Source of the DNA: Chitinispirillaceae bacterium | GTDB taxonomy: Bacteria; Fibrobacterota; Chitinivibrionia; Chitinivibrionales; Chitinispirillaceae | DNA length: 64,000 nt | NCBI GenBank assembly: GCA_016930275.1 | Contig: JAFGHA010000078.1 | Span: 1 to 64,000 of the forward strand | Reading direction: 5' to 3' | Part shown: positions 30,799 to 40,844 of the stretch, piece after piece | Position numbering within the stretch: position 1 is the stretch's first letter | Layout: each line of letters begins with the position of its first letter | Program-made: the position numbers and the translations under genes | The notes under the pieces: model-generated | What the model was told of the DNA's origin: nothing | Databases searched by the model: none | Seen by the model: the letters and a program-made list of their open reading frames with translations, nothing else

Positions 30799-31956
30799 TC
30801 AGAACACCACTTCCGTAGTGCCGCTTCTCCGGCCGATTCCGTCGATATAGGTTGTTCCGCTCTGGGCTTCGTAGTCCCTCCACCGCGGGATTTTTCTGAG
30901 CATCACCGTGTTGTTGACGTTTCCTTCAACCGAGTAAAGCGTATCGTTCGATACGTACCGCACGATTCCGCTGTGACCGCCGCCCGAGGTTTCGTACCGG
31001 ATATAATCGCCGGGTGCGGGCTGAAACGTCTCCCAGTTATCGGAGGTACGATCGATGAACTGCGCCTTCTGCCGAAACCAGGACCGGATCTGCGTCGAGC
31101 CCTGCAGCATCCAGCCTCCCTGAGTACCACCGGTAAAGGGGTAGCCACCTGCTTCATACGCCCATGCAACGAATTCAGAACACCAGGCTTCGTAATCATG
31201 GGCGCCGTCGCCGGTTTTCATGAGATAGTTCACGATACCGTTGGGATAGTCCGTCAGATCCTTTCCGACTTCATCGGGGTAACGTCCATTCTCGGCGATT
31301 GCAAGATCGATCACTTCATAGGGAATCAGATCGAGTTTGATCGAGAGGTTATCCTCCAGCGAGGAACGAAAAATTGCAAGCTCGACGGTTTCTTTCCGGG
31401 TGATAACGAGTGAATCACCGGCGCTTCCATCTGCCTGTTTCAACAATACGGCTCCTTCATTCCGTATCGTACCATCCAGCCATCTGCAGATGATTCTGTC
31501 GTTTACTTTCATTATCGCGAACCGGAACGATTGACGGTCACACGTGAGTATCGCAAGCTGCATTTTCGAGGAAATGATACCATCGGCAATCCGGATCGGC
31601 TGTCCGGGCCGGATATGGTCAACTGCACGGAGCTGTGATCCGTTCAGGCCGAAAATCTTCAGGCTGATTGATGAATACCGTCGGGATTCCGGAATCGTCA
31701 ATTGACCTTCTTTGAAGGTAATCCGTTCGCCTGAAAAGGGTACCGACCGGGTGACCGAGGTTCCGCTTTTTCTGAGGAGAAATTTCCCCTCAGCATCGGT
31801 GGTGTCGCGGACCCGGCTCTGCTGTAGTGAAATTATCAGTCCCTCAACCGGCACATTTGCCTGATTAACGATCGTACCGCTTAAATTAACTTCCTGTGCA
31901 ACGATGATCGAAGCTGAGAGAAGACCGACAATAGCGATGGATTGCCACATATGCAC
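30799..31956 (-). CDS. Secreted CHAP-domain protein with N-terminal carboxypeptidase-regulatory-like repeat
   Basis: AWCSEFVAWAYEAGGYPF...APGDYIRYETSGGGHSGIVRYV...SVEGNVNN; N-terminal LSGTIVNQANVPVEGLIISLQQSRVRDTTDAEGKFLL. Confidence 0.85.
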   Translation of the reverse strand: MHMWQSIAIVGLLSASIIVAQEVNLSGTIVNQANVPVEGLIISLQQSRVRDTTDAEGKFLLRKSGTSVTRSVPFSGERITFKEGQLTIPESRRYSSISLKIFGLNGSQLRAVDHIRPGQPIRIADGIISSKMQLAILTCDRQSFRFAIMKVNDRIICRWLDGTIRNEGAVLLKQADGSAGDSLVITRKETVELAIFRSSLEDNLSIKLDLIPYEVIDLAIAENGRYPDEVGKDLTDYPNGIVNYLMKTGDGAHDYEAWCSEFVAWAYEAGGYPFTGGTQGGWMLQGSTQIRSWFRQKAQFIDRTSDNWETFQPAPGDYIRYETSGGGHSGIVRYVSNDTLYSVEGNVNNTVMLRKIPRWRDYEAQSGTTYIDGIGRRSGTTEVVF

Positions 31957-32497
31957 TCCTTGATCGTTTGAACGGCGGCCGGAATAGAAATGTGAAAGTA
32001 TATCTGTTCAAAGGAACAATAATGACTACTAGTATAAATGAAAATCCAGTAAAAACAAAATTGAAACACTTTCCCTGGAGTATTCACGATCACCGGGGAT
32101 GTTACGCAGTATATTCGTTAAAAAAGGTGTTTTTTCTGTTCAGTTTTCCATCCACTGCTGTCAAATATAATGAGACCGGTAACAGCAGAAAACCTCAGTA
32201 ACGGCGCTAGTATATTTTCATCATTCATTTCACCGGTTCTGCCGCTGCACCGGAAGAAGAAATAGGAAGCATACGACCGTTCCGCAAAACGAACAGCTGG
32301 AAGTGCTGTACACGCGTATTCATACCGACAGTTGCATCGACATCGTGAACACCGGTGTGCAACCGGATGAATTTCTGCGGAATCCTGAAACGGATGGACG
32401 TTTCGGCTTGACCCTGCTTATTGAAATTGACTCTGGAATCACGGGGTCGCTATGTTCGCACCTGTTTTTTATTCCGGTTGATGTGTCCGTGATACCT

Positions 32498-34324
32498 TTA
32501 CTGCAGTGCGAAGGCATGAACAGAGGGAGTGTCGCCCGAGTTGATTCGCGCAACATACACCCCCGGTGCGACATTTCCGCCATGTTCATTGGTACGATCC
32601 CAGATCATGGCGGTGTGATTGTTTACCGCCGATCGTTCCAGTTTCTTCATCGTTCTGCCGAAGGCATCGAGTATTACGCACGTAACGGTTGTACCTGATG
32701 CCGCGGGAATTGAAAACCGGACGGTTGCCCCGACGGATCTCACCGAGACAGTCTGTTTTTTTACGACCGAAACCGCATCACGCCTGACGGCGACCGGATC
32801 TGAAATCAGAAAGGTATTCAGTGAATTCGCCGGAATGGTAGGTTTGAATTTCATCGATCCGATTTTAACGGCAACGGTTATATCCGTGGGCGATGAGTTC
32901 CGTGCAACCAGTATTTTGTCACCGTTGGGATTACGGAACGCCATCATATCACCATCGGTAACGCCTTCCCCGATATTCTCGCTCAACAGATACATGCCGC
33001 CAACGTTATAATTTCCTCCGGTCGCTATTCTATGCGCTCCCGGTTTCACGAAGTGACTGAAGTGCTGAGCCGCGTAGAACTGCGGGTTATACCGTACCTC
33101 TTTCGTTGTCTGATCAACGGATATCATGGAATTCTGCGGCCAGGGATTGGTGATGGAATTGCTGATTCCTTTCTCGTCGAGGACGATGTTCCATTGACAG
33201 TAGGAATTGATGCCCGCGCGAAACCACTGCAGCATCCGGTGGAAGGTGAATACCCCGTAGGCCCAGTCGTTTGGCGCAGCCTCAGCGTTGTACTCCGGCT
33301 GCCAGTAAAAGTTGCCGCACTGGGTTTCCGTTTGCATCATTTTCACCTCAGGATAGTTCGTCACCACTTCTGCGGTGAACTGCAGCGCATTCCATTGCAT
33401 ACCGACTCCCGAGATGTAAGGATTCGCATCGGGGTCGCCGAGTGTCGGCGGAATGTATTCCGGATAAAAACTGGTAAAGCCGGGGTTGGTGCTATGCAGA
33501 GTGCCGGCCCAGATCTCGGTGGCGAGTCCGTTGGTTCTCAGCTGCGGGCCGATGTAATCCTTGATGAGTATTCCCATTTCCGCACCGGACATTTCACAGG
33601 CGGGGTAACCGTTTCCGGTGATGTTCGGTTCATTCTGGATGTGGACGGCGTAGATATGAATTCCTTCCAGCTCCATATTTTCGATCCATTTCTGGAAGTA
33701 AAGTGCATAGGCTTTTCTCGTCGCATCATCGGTTTTCAGACTGCCGTCGATCATGTTGTTGTTCTGCTTCATCCAGGCCGGGGGAGAGTGCGGGGATCCC
33801 CAGAAAAGCATGGCCGGGTTGATCGCCTTTGCCGCGAGTGCGAACGGTATGACATTGACCCGGTCCTTTTCGAGTGAAAAGTTGCTCATGGTATAGTCAT
33901 CGGGGGTGTCGTCACAGGAATACAGCGACAGGGAATAATCGTTCGCACCCATGCTGATCCGGCCGATATTCATGGCGCATGCCGCAGTATCGAAAATCGC
34001 TTTCATGACCTCATCTCTTTTGGCGTCTGAAAGCACCTTCATCGCATGCCATCCGTGTTCGTTGATTGCGCCGCCCCACCCGTCGATTACCTGGTATTTT
34101 GTTTCTTCGTCTATTTCGATATACCGGGTGGTATCGTCATCCCATTCACTCAGATCAAGCGTTTCCTTATCCACCCACCTGTTCTGCTCGGTGGTACTTA
34201 TCCACGAGACACTTTCCAGTGTACTTTCAGCATTGATCCCGATGGCAACTGAACAGACCGCGATGCTGAATATGGTATGCCATCCCGATTTCAATAACTT
34301 TCTGCGCATCTTTAATTCTCCCAT
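32498..34324 (-). CDS. Secreted GH30-family glycoside hydrolase with C-terminal sorting-like module
   Basis: YQVIDGWGGAINEHG...NIGRISMGANDYS...WGSPHSPPAWMK...VHIQNEPN...MMQTETQCG. Confidence 0.88.
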   Translation of the reverse strand: MGELKMRRKLLKSGWHTIFSIAVCSVAIGINAESTLESVSWISTTEQNRWVDKETLDLSEWDDDTTRYIEIDEETKYQVIDGWGGAINEHGWHAMKVLSDAKRDEVMKAIFDTAACAMNIGRISMGANDYSLSLYSCDDTPDDYTMSNFSLEKDRVNVIPFALAAKAINPAMLFWGSPHSPPAWMKQNNNMIDGSLKTDDATRKAYALYFQKWIENMELEGIHIYAVHIQNEPNITGNGYPACEMSGAEMGILIKDYIGPQLRTNGLATEIWAGTLHSTNPGFTSFYPEYIPPTLGDPDANPYISGVGMQWNALQFTAEVVTNYPEVKMMQTETQCGNFYWQPEYNAEAAPNDWAYGVFTFHRMLQWFRAGINSYCQWNIVLDEKGISNSITNPWPQNSMISVDQTTKEVRYNPQFYAAQHFSHFVKPGAHRIATGGNYNVGGMYLLSENIGEGVTDGDMMAFRNPNGDKILVARNSSPTDITVAVKIGSMKFKPTIPANSLNTFLISDPVAVRRDAVSVVKKQTVSVRSVGATVRFSIPAASGTTVTCVILDAFGRTMKKLERSAVNNHTAMIWDRTNEHGGNVAPGVYVARINSGDTPSVHAFALQ

Positions 34325-34870
34325 GTAGGTAGATTGAAATATATCCCGATCGACCGATACAACCGCTGCTTCGCAGAATTCTTGAGATGAAAACCTGCAC
34401 GGCCGGCAACCAACCGATTATACAACTCGGCTGACGACAGTCACTTGTCAGTACCGATAAAGTGTCTGATTTCTGTATCCGGTAATATATAAAAAATATG
34501 CGGGATAAACTGCCTATTTGCGGTAATCTCCCCATCACCGCTTCGATTCTGCTCGTTAAAAAATAGGTCTGTTCCGGGATGATGTCAAATTGTCCGTCCG
34601 GGTATCGGGGGTGTCGTTGCAGACGGTTACAACGGAAGCGACGGCTTCTATATAAACACCCCCGGAAGGATTCCCGATAATTATTCCGCTTATCGGTAAT
34701 TCAGTAATAGGGGCAATACGATCCCGTTATCACATGAACCGAAAACCGTCGAACAAAATTGTACCAGCTTCCAAAACTGCAAAACAAAAATGTTGTGGCT
34801 GCAATGTACTGCCGTGGTATGACAGGGCATAATCCGGTAATTCCGGTGTGTTTTCGGGAATTTTCCGGGT

Positions 34871-34885
34871 TGGCATACCGATTGC
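34871..34885 (+). promoter_or_regulatory. Sigma54 (-24/-12) promoter candidate for amtB-glnK
   Basis: TGGCATACCGATTGC: TGGCAYR-N4-TTGC with GG-N10-GC spacing, about 200 bp upstream of amtB. Confidence 0.75.
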
Positions 34886-34897
34886 GAATATACCAAG

Positions 34898-34911
34898 CGG
34901 AAATCATTCCG
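34898..34911. promoter_or_regulatory. Palindrome cggaa-atca-ttccg just downstream of the predicted sigma54 start site
   Basis: Perfect 5 bp arms with 4 nt centre; operator-like position. Confidence 0.4.
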
Positions 34912-35083
34912 GCCGATTGATGCGTGTTGAGAATCGAATTATCCGCAGTAATCAAGGAGGTGGAAGGAACACTAAAGAAGGGGTTAGGGTAAACCGGATC
35001 GGTACGAAACCGTTTACAACAGGATCGGAAGTATGCCTGAACCGTGTTGAATACGTTCTTTACAAGATACAGGAGGTGTTTTA

Positions 35084-36427
35084 ATGAAAGGTAAATTGCT
35101 TTTGACAACGGGTGCCATTGCGGCACTGTGCGCATCGCCGGTATTCGCCGACGAGGTGGAGATGCTCACTCAGGAACGCGGCAACGTGCTCTGGACACTT
35201 ATCGCCGCAGTACTCGTGTTTTTTATGCAGGCCGGATTCGCCATGGTGGAGACGGGATTCACCCGTGCCAAAAACGCGGTGAACATCATGATGAAAAATC
35301 TGATGGATTTTTCGATCGGCTCACTCGGTTTCTGGGCGGTCGGATTCGCACTCATGTTCGGTACCACTGCCGGGCATCTTATCGGTAAAGAAGGATTCTT
35401 TCTATCCGATGCGATGGTCGGAAAAGAGGGAGGGGAGTGGACCCTGGTGTTTTTCATGTTCCAGACCGTGTTTGCGGCAACGGCGGCAACCATCGTTTCC
35501 GGTGCAATGGCTGAACGGACGAAGTTTACATCGTACCTCATCTACAGCATCGTTATTTCGGCGATTATTTATCCGATTTCCGGTCACTGGGCATGGGGCA
35601 GTCTTTATCACGGCGATGGTTGGCTGGAGAAACTGGGATTCATCGATTTCGCCGGTTCCACCGTGGTGCATTCCGTCGGAGGCTGGTGCGCGCTTGCCGG
35701 TGCCATAGTGCTCGGTCCGCGGGTCGGAAAATACGGTAACGACGGAAAACCCCGCGCAATTCCCGGGCACAGCATCACCCTTGCTGCGCTTGGCGTATTT
35801 ATTCTCTGGTTTGGATGGTTCGGTTTCAATCCCGGTTCCACGACGACTGCCGATATGTCAATCGGTCGTATCGCGGTAACCACGAATCTCGCTGCCGCGG
35901 CAGGAGCGGTAACGGCGATGTTCGCCGCCTGGATGCTTCTCGGTAAACCGGATGCCTCGATGGCGCTCAACGGTGTACTCGCAGGGCTGGTGGCAATCAC
36001 TGCTCCATGTGCCGATGTCTCGCCGCTCAGTGCGGTAATTATCGGTGCGATTGCAGGCGTCATAGTGGTAGTCTCGGTACTGTTCATCGACCGGGTTCTG
36101 AAAATCGATGATCCGGTTGGCGCCGTGAGTGTGCATGCGGTCAACGGTGTCTGGGGTACGCTTGCGGCAGGTTTGTTCGCGCAGGAAGCGATCAACGGCA
36201 ATGCCGGTCTGTTTTTCGGCGGCGGCATGAAACCGGTAATGGTACAGCTTGCCGGTATCGGCTCGGTATTCGTGTGGGCGTTCGGTGGAGCAATGCTGCT
36301 TTTTACCCTTATCAAGGTAACCGTCGGACTGCGCGTGAAACGTGAAGAGGAAATCGCCGGTCTTGATATCGGTGAGCACGGTATGGAAGCCTACAGCGGA
36401 TTCCAGATATTCACTACTGAGAACTGA
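35084..36427 (+). CDS. amtB: Ammonium transporter
   Basis: [31 protein letters not shown]...GHWAWG...[20 protein letters not shown]...[13 protein letters not shown]. Confidence 0.96.
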   Translation: MKGKLLLTTGAIAALCASPVFADEVEMLTQERGNVLWTLIAAVLVFFMQAGFAMVETGFTRAKNAVNIMMKNLMDFSIGSLGFWAVGFALMFGTTAGHLIGKEGFFLSDAMVGKEGGEWTLVFFMFQTVFAATAATIVSGAMAERTKFTSYLIYSIVISAIIYPISGHWAWGSLYHGDGWLEKLGFIDFAGSTVVHSVGGWCALAGAIVLGPRVGKYGNDGKPRAIPGHSITLAALGVFILWFGWFGFNPGSTTTADMSIGRIAVTTNLAAAAGAVTAMFAAWMLLGKPDASMALNGVLAGLVAITAPCADVSPLSAVIIGAIAGVIVVVSVLFIDRVLKIDDPVGAVSVHAVNGVWGTLAAGLFAQEAINGNAGLFFGGGMKPVMVQLAGIGSVFVWAFGGAMLLFTLIKVTVGLRVKREEEIAGLDIGEHGMEAYSGFQIFTTEN

Positions 36428-36461
36428 ACCGGACCGAAGAAACAAAAAGGAGGATATATTT

Positions 36462-36803
36462 ATGAAAATGATTGTCGCTATAATTCAGCCGACCAGGTTG
36501 CCCGATGTCAAACAGGCGCTTTTTGACGCGGAAGTTCGGAAGATGACCGTCACGAATGTCATCGGATGCGGGCAGCAGGGCGGGTATACCGAAAGTTACC
36601 GCGGAAGCATTATTGAAGTGAACCTGATCAAGAAAATCCGGCTCGAGATCGCGGTCAATGACGACTTTGTCAAGCCAACCGTCGATGCGATCATCAAAGG
36701 AGCCCGCAGCGGAAATATCGGTGACGGGAAAATATTCGTACTCGAACTGCCGCAGTGTATCCGTATCCGAACCGGAGAGGAAGGAAAAGAGGCTATCGGG
36801 TAA
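36462..36803 (+). CDS. glnK: P-II nitrogen regulatory protein
   Basis: [20 protein letters not shown]...[14 protein letters not shown]...[27 protein letters not shown]; follows amtB. Confidence 0.93.
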   Translation: MKMIVAIIQPTRLPDVKQALFDAEVRKMTVTNVIGCGQQGGYTESYRGSIIEVNLIKKIRLEIAVNDDFVKPTVDAIIKGARSGNIGDGKIFVLELPQCIRIRTGEEGKEAIG

Positions 36804-36840
36804 AAAGGTATCTTTCTGAAATGTGTAAAAGCTGTTGTGT

Positions 36841-36876
36841 ATCATCCGGCGGGGACTCGCCGGATGATTTTTTTTT
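36841..36876 (+). terminator. Rho-independent terminator after glnK
   Basis: atcatccggc-ggggactc-gccggatgat followed by T tract. Confidence 0.92.
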
Positions 36877-37349
36877 ATCCTTTAGGCCAAGAAGTCGGAT
36901 GTAATGCGACTTTAAAAACCACCAGCTATGCAGGATGATGGCAAGCTGAAAAATAACTCATCCCGTACATTAAAATACAGAAGATATCATCAAATGTTTT
37001 TTCAATCCTTTCCGACATTTGGAGTCACCGATGTTAACAGTTTCAGTGGTTTGTCACTGATTTTATAAGAGACTCCTTCAAGCCGTGCGGTAGTTTAGTG
37101 AGTAACACTGTTTTAATGTATCACTTTTTTTGACTGCGCGTATCATCATAATGGAATATCCTCTAATATTTTGTAATAGAGCATCGATGGCTGCGGTATG
37201 AACATGAATTGCACAAAAATGTTTTCCGGCAGAAAACTGCGACGATAAAATATGCTCCCGCCAAAAGTCCGGTTTTTAGCCATAAACTCATTTTCGGAAA
37301 AATTAGTTGTTATATTACAATCAGCCTATTCAGGAAAAAAGGGGGTAGT

Positions 37350-39221
37350 ATGCGCATTACGTCACATTTCTGTGGCGTTTTCCTTATGATGTTCGGAATT
37401 CCCACTCTGGTGTCGGCAGCGCCGGTCTCAAACAAACCATATGCATTCCGGCAGCCGGACGGTTCGCTCGTATCGGTCATTGTTTCCGGCGATGAGTTCT
37501 ACCAGGACGTTGAGACTCCGGACGGGTATTCGCTCATCCGGGACCCGACGACCGGATGGATCTGTTACTCAACGCTTTCCAATGACGGCAACGAATGGAT
37601 TTCAACAGGAATGGTGTACGATCCAGATACGGCACCGGGGCGGATGCTCCTGTCAAGGGGCATCGGAAAACATCTGCGGCTGAACAAGGAGGCGGTGGCG
37701 GCAATTCAGGATGCAAAGTTCCGGGAACTCAATAACATGACAATGAAAGAGGCTCGGCAGCACTTTCAGAACAGGGTTAAAACGAGGCTTGCCAAGGCAG
37801 CTGCATCGGCAGGCAGTGACACTATCCCGGCGCGCACAACACCCGATACCTGCGTCGGGCTTGCCATTCTCATTAACTTCCCGGATAAAACGAGTGATAT
37901 CCCGAGAGACTCGATCGTCAATTTTTTTAACATGCGCGGGTACTCGGGGTATGGCAACAACGGGTCTCTTTTTGATTATTACTACGACATTTCGGATGGA
38001 AAGATGGTTTATACCAATATCGTTACGCAGTTTATTACCGCCGATTACAACAAATCACATTATGATGCCGGCACCGGATTTGGCGGTACGTATGAACTGC
38101 TCGATGAAATCGGCACAAAGATACAGCGCTTGAATATCGATCTGAGCCCGCTCACCCTGTCCGGGAGTTACATCAGGGCGACCAATGTCTTTTATGCCGG
38201 TACTCCTCAGGCCGGCTGGGCGAACGGTTTGTGGCCCAATTCCGGATACCGCAAGGTGACGCTTGCCACCGGCTTTTCCACAAACCGCTACCAGCTGTCG
38301 GATATCGGCTCCTCACTCGCCATGGGCGGAAGCATCCATGAAAACGGCCACATGCTGTGTAACTGGCCCGACCTGTATACCTATGACGACCACGACAACG
38401 GCGCCGGTAATTACTGCATAATGTCCAAAGTCAACGACAATAACCCATTACAGCCCAATGGTTTTTTCCGTGTTTTACAGGAATGGATTCCGGCCATTAA
38501 CATAACCAGCGACGGGACCGGCAATCTCTATTCCCATACGAGCAACGGGCCTTCGATATATCTCTGGTCGGGCGCAACCAATGGTACCAGCACCAATGAA
38601 GCCTATTACATAGAGGCGAGGCGCAAGGAGGGCAGAAGCAAGACACTGCCTGATGAGGGCCTGCTTATCTGGCATGTTGATAAAAAGGGGAGTAACACGG
38701 AAAGCGGTACTGACTATGTCATGCCCGAGCAGGCAGATGGTCTGTCAGACCTCGAAAGAAAGCGTAATTCAGGCGGTGCAAATGATCTGTTTCATGCGGG
38801 ATATAAAACCGAATTTGACGATAATACAACGCCTTCGGCGAAATGGCATAACAACACCAACTCAGGAATTCAGATCGCCAATATAAGTGATGTGGGTGAA
38901 GTGATGACCTTCTCCCTTGGAATGACTGTCGGCACCAGCCCGGATAGTCCGCAAAGCGACAACCGGACCTGCACGCCCCGCGTGAACGGCAACTGCATCA
39001 CCTATTCGATCCCGCAATTTGTACCATCCCGTATGAGGGTCAGGATCGATCTGTACGATCTGAATGGGACACGCATTACAACCTTTTTCAATGAAAACCA
39101 AACAGCCGGGCGGCGGTATTCCGTAACTCTCGCAGGCAGAAACGCCATCTCGACAGGAATGTATCTCTTCGTCATGAATGCTGCAGGAGTAACTCTACCA
39201 AACAAGGTTTTTATCAAATAG
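37350..39221 (+). CDS. M6-family secreted metalloprotease with C-terminal sorting-like module
   Basis: Signal peptide at ATG 37350; GGSIHENGHMLCNWPDLYTYD; GAGNYCIMS; C-terminal IDLYDLNGTRITTFFNENQTAGRRYSVTLAGRNAISTGMYLFVMNA. Confidence 0.85.
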   Translation: MRITSHFCGVFLMMFGIPTLVSAAPVSNKPYAFRQPDGSLVSVIVSGDEFYQDVETPDGYSLIRDPTTGWICYSTLSNDGNEWISTGMVYDPDTAPGRMLLSRGIGKHLRLNKEAVAAIQDAKFRELNNMTMKEARQHFQNRVKTRLAKAAASAGSDTIPARTTPDTCVGLAILINFPDKTSDIPRDSIVNFFNMRGYSGYGNNGSLFDYYYDISDGKMVYTNIVTQFITADYNKSHYDAGTGFGGTYELLDEIGTKIQRLNIDLSPLTLSGSYIRATNVFYAGTPQAGWANGLWPNSGYRKVTLATGFSTNRYQLSDIGSSLAMGGSIHENGHMLCNWPDLYTYDDHDNGAGNYCIMSKVNDNNPLQPNGFFRVLQEWIPAINITSDGTGNLYSHTSNGPSIYLWSGATNGTSTNEAYYIEARRKEGRSKTLPDEGLLIWHVDKKGSNTESGTDYVMPEQADGLSDLERKRNSGGANDLFHAGYKTEFDDNTTPSAKWHNNTNSGIQIANISDVGEVMTFSLGMTVGTSPDSPQSDNRTCTPRVNGNCITYSIPQFVPSRMRVRIDLYDLNGTRITTFFNENQTAGRRYSVTLAGRNAISTGMYLFVMNAAGVTLPNKVFIK

Positions 39222-39250
39222 TCGTGCCGCCCTGCGACATGGCGGCACGA
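39222..39250. terminator. Hairpin between convergent genes
   Basis: tcgtgccgcc-ctgcgacat-ggcggcacga, 10 bp stem, weak T tract. Confidence 0.5.
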
Positions 39251-39271
39251 GATTCTCAAGGGGATTTTTAC

Positions 39272-40066
39272 TTAATCCCGATAAGCCCGGAGCGAGCAGA
39301 GTGTACTTACCGTTACTCCGCTCAAACCGTTGTTTTTCATCTCGCCAAGCAGCGATCTGAGGCTGTTGAGAAAAAGATCCGGATTCTTTTCATCAGGAAG
39401 GCAGTCGTGAAGGAGAACTATGCTGCCGGGTTTCGCAAGATGCGGCATACGGGTAAACGTGGAAACAAACCGGTTTCCTCCATCGCCGAGGCCGCGGTCC
39501 CATCCGATGCAGCGCATACCAAGTTCGGCAAGTGCGGTACGCAGATGCGGATTTGAAAGCCCCACCGGCGGACGGTACAGGAGGGGGGATTTCCCGGTTG
39601 CATCGGCGATGATGGTGCAGGCGGTGTTTATTTCCCGGACCATACGGTGATGGCGTCTGAAATTGGCGGTGAAATGATGATCAAGATCATGACACGCCAC
39701 TTCATGCCCCCGGTTGACGATCTCACGGGCGAGTTCAGCGTGTTGTCGCGCTTTACGGGCGATGAGAAAGAACGTGGCGGTAACGTTGAATTCATCGAGC
39801 AGATCGAGTACCGCCGGGGTCAGCCGCGGATCGGGGCCGTCGTCGAAGGTGAGTGCGCAGCGATGTAATTCTCCCGGAATCCGGCAATAGGATCTGCAGA
39901 AAAAACCTGCCTGAAGATTGGTTATGCCGAAAATGAGTACCGGAAGGTGTGCAAGCAATACTACGGAAAGAAACGGACGGAACGGTGGCAGGAATATCCA
40001 GGCAATAAACGAGACAGCAAGAGAAAATGACCAGATGACGTCAGGTCGTAGGTCCGATTTCGACAA
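39272..40066 (-). CDS. Membrane-anchored polysaccharide deacetylase (NodB domain)
   Basis: N-terminal TM; ALTFDDGPDPRLTPAVLDLLDEFNVTATFFLI, HEVACHDLDHH, LYRPPVG. Confidence 0.9.
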   Translation of the reverse strand: MSKSDLRPDVIWSFSLAVSFIAWIFLPPFRPFLSVVLLAHLPVLIFGITNLQAGFFCRSYCRIPGELHRCALTFDDGPDPRLTPAVLDLLDEFNVTATFFLIARKARQHAELAREIVNRGHEVACHDLDHHFTANFRRHHRMVREINTACTIIADATGKSPLLYRPPVGLSNPHLRTALAELGMRCIGWDRGLGDGGNRFVSTFTRMPHLAKPGSIVLLHDCLPDEKNPDLFLNSLRSLLGEMKNNGLSGVTVSTLCSLRAYRD

Positions 40067-40844
40067 GTGCTACCGCTCCCGAGGTCGGTGAATAGGATCC
40101 GATAATCGTATGGTCGGTACCGGTGTGCACGACATCCGCGGCGGTTATCGCCGGCTGTACGAAAGAAGTGGTACTTTCGTTGAACCTGAAGGTACCGGTA
40201 AAGAGCGGCAGTTCTTTCTGCAGCACCGAGCGGCAGACGAATTCGGGGTCTCTGCGTTGCGTGCTGAGCGGCCCGAATGCCCGGATCGGACGGCCGGGGG
40301 CACCGTTTGCATCGATACTGAATGCGATCGCCGCATCTTCCCAGTCAGGACTCAGGTACGGCCGGCAGCGGCGTGAAAAATACGGGTAGAGTTCATCAAG
40401 AATCGGTATACGTTCGTCGATGATGCAGATGAGGACCGGAAAGTCGTGTTCAGTAAGAAGATCGGCGGTAATGACGGATGATGCAAACGAGTTGTGACTG
40501 TCGCAGATGGTGAGATTCGGACCGCGTATGCCGAATTCAAGGGCAATTTTGCCCGCGATGCTGTTATGTACCGAGGACATGAAACTACGTGGAGAACCAA
40601 GTCCGTCGGTAAATACTCCATCGAGAAACTGCCGTGTTTCCTCAAGTGCGCCTAATGCGGTACCGACAATAACGGAACGGGGTGAGCGTTCGTTTGCGCT
40701 GACAAGGGGGGCGACCGCAGCACACGCCATCTGCCAGATGCGTGCATCACGTCGTTTCATTTTCGCCGGAACCGATTCTTTCCAGTCATCATTTCTGCCG
40801 GGAAATACCACGTTATGGCCGGTTATGGCAAGGTATCGTTTCAT
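40041..40844 (-). CDS. Short beta-ketoacyl synthase-like (chain-length-factor-like) protein, no catalytic Cys
   Basis: KS N-terminal-like fold; GPNLTICDSHNSFASSVITADLL at the active-site position, no HGTGT/GHT. Confidence 0.75.
   Translation of the reverse strand: MKRYLAITGHNVVFPGRNDDWKESVPAKMKRRDARIWQMACAAVAPLVSANERSPRSVIVGTALGALEETRQFLDGVFTDGLGSPRSFMSSVHNSIAGKIALEFGIRGPNLTICDSHNSFASSVITADLLTEHDFPVLICIIDERIPILDELYPYFSRRCRPYLSPDWEDAAIAFSIDANGAPGRPIRAFGPLSTQRRDPEFVCRSVLQKELPLFTGTFRFNESTTSFVQPAITAADVVHTGTDHTIIGSYSPTSGAVALVEIGPTT

Noticed and set aside
32303-32698. 131 aa plus-strand ORF overlapping the 3' end of the GH30 gene
   Set aside because: Mostly antisense to GH30 coding sequence and no recognisable domain.
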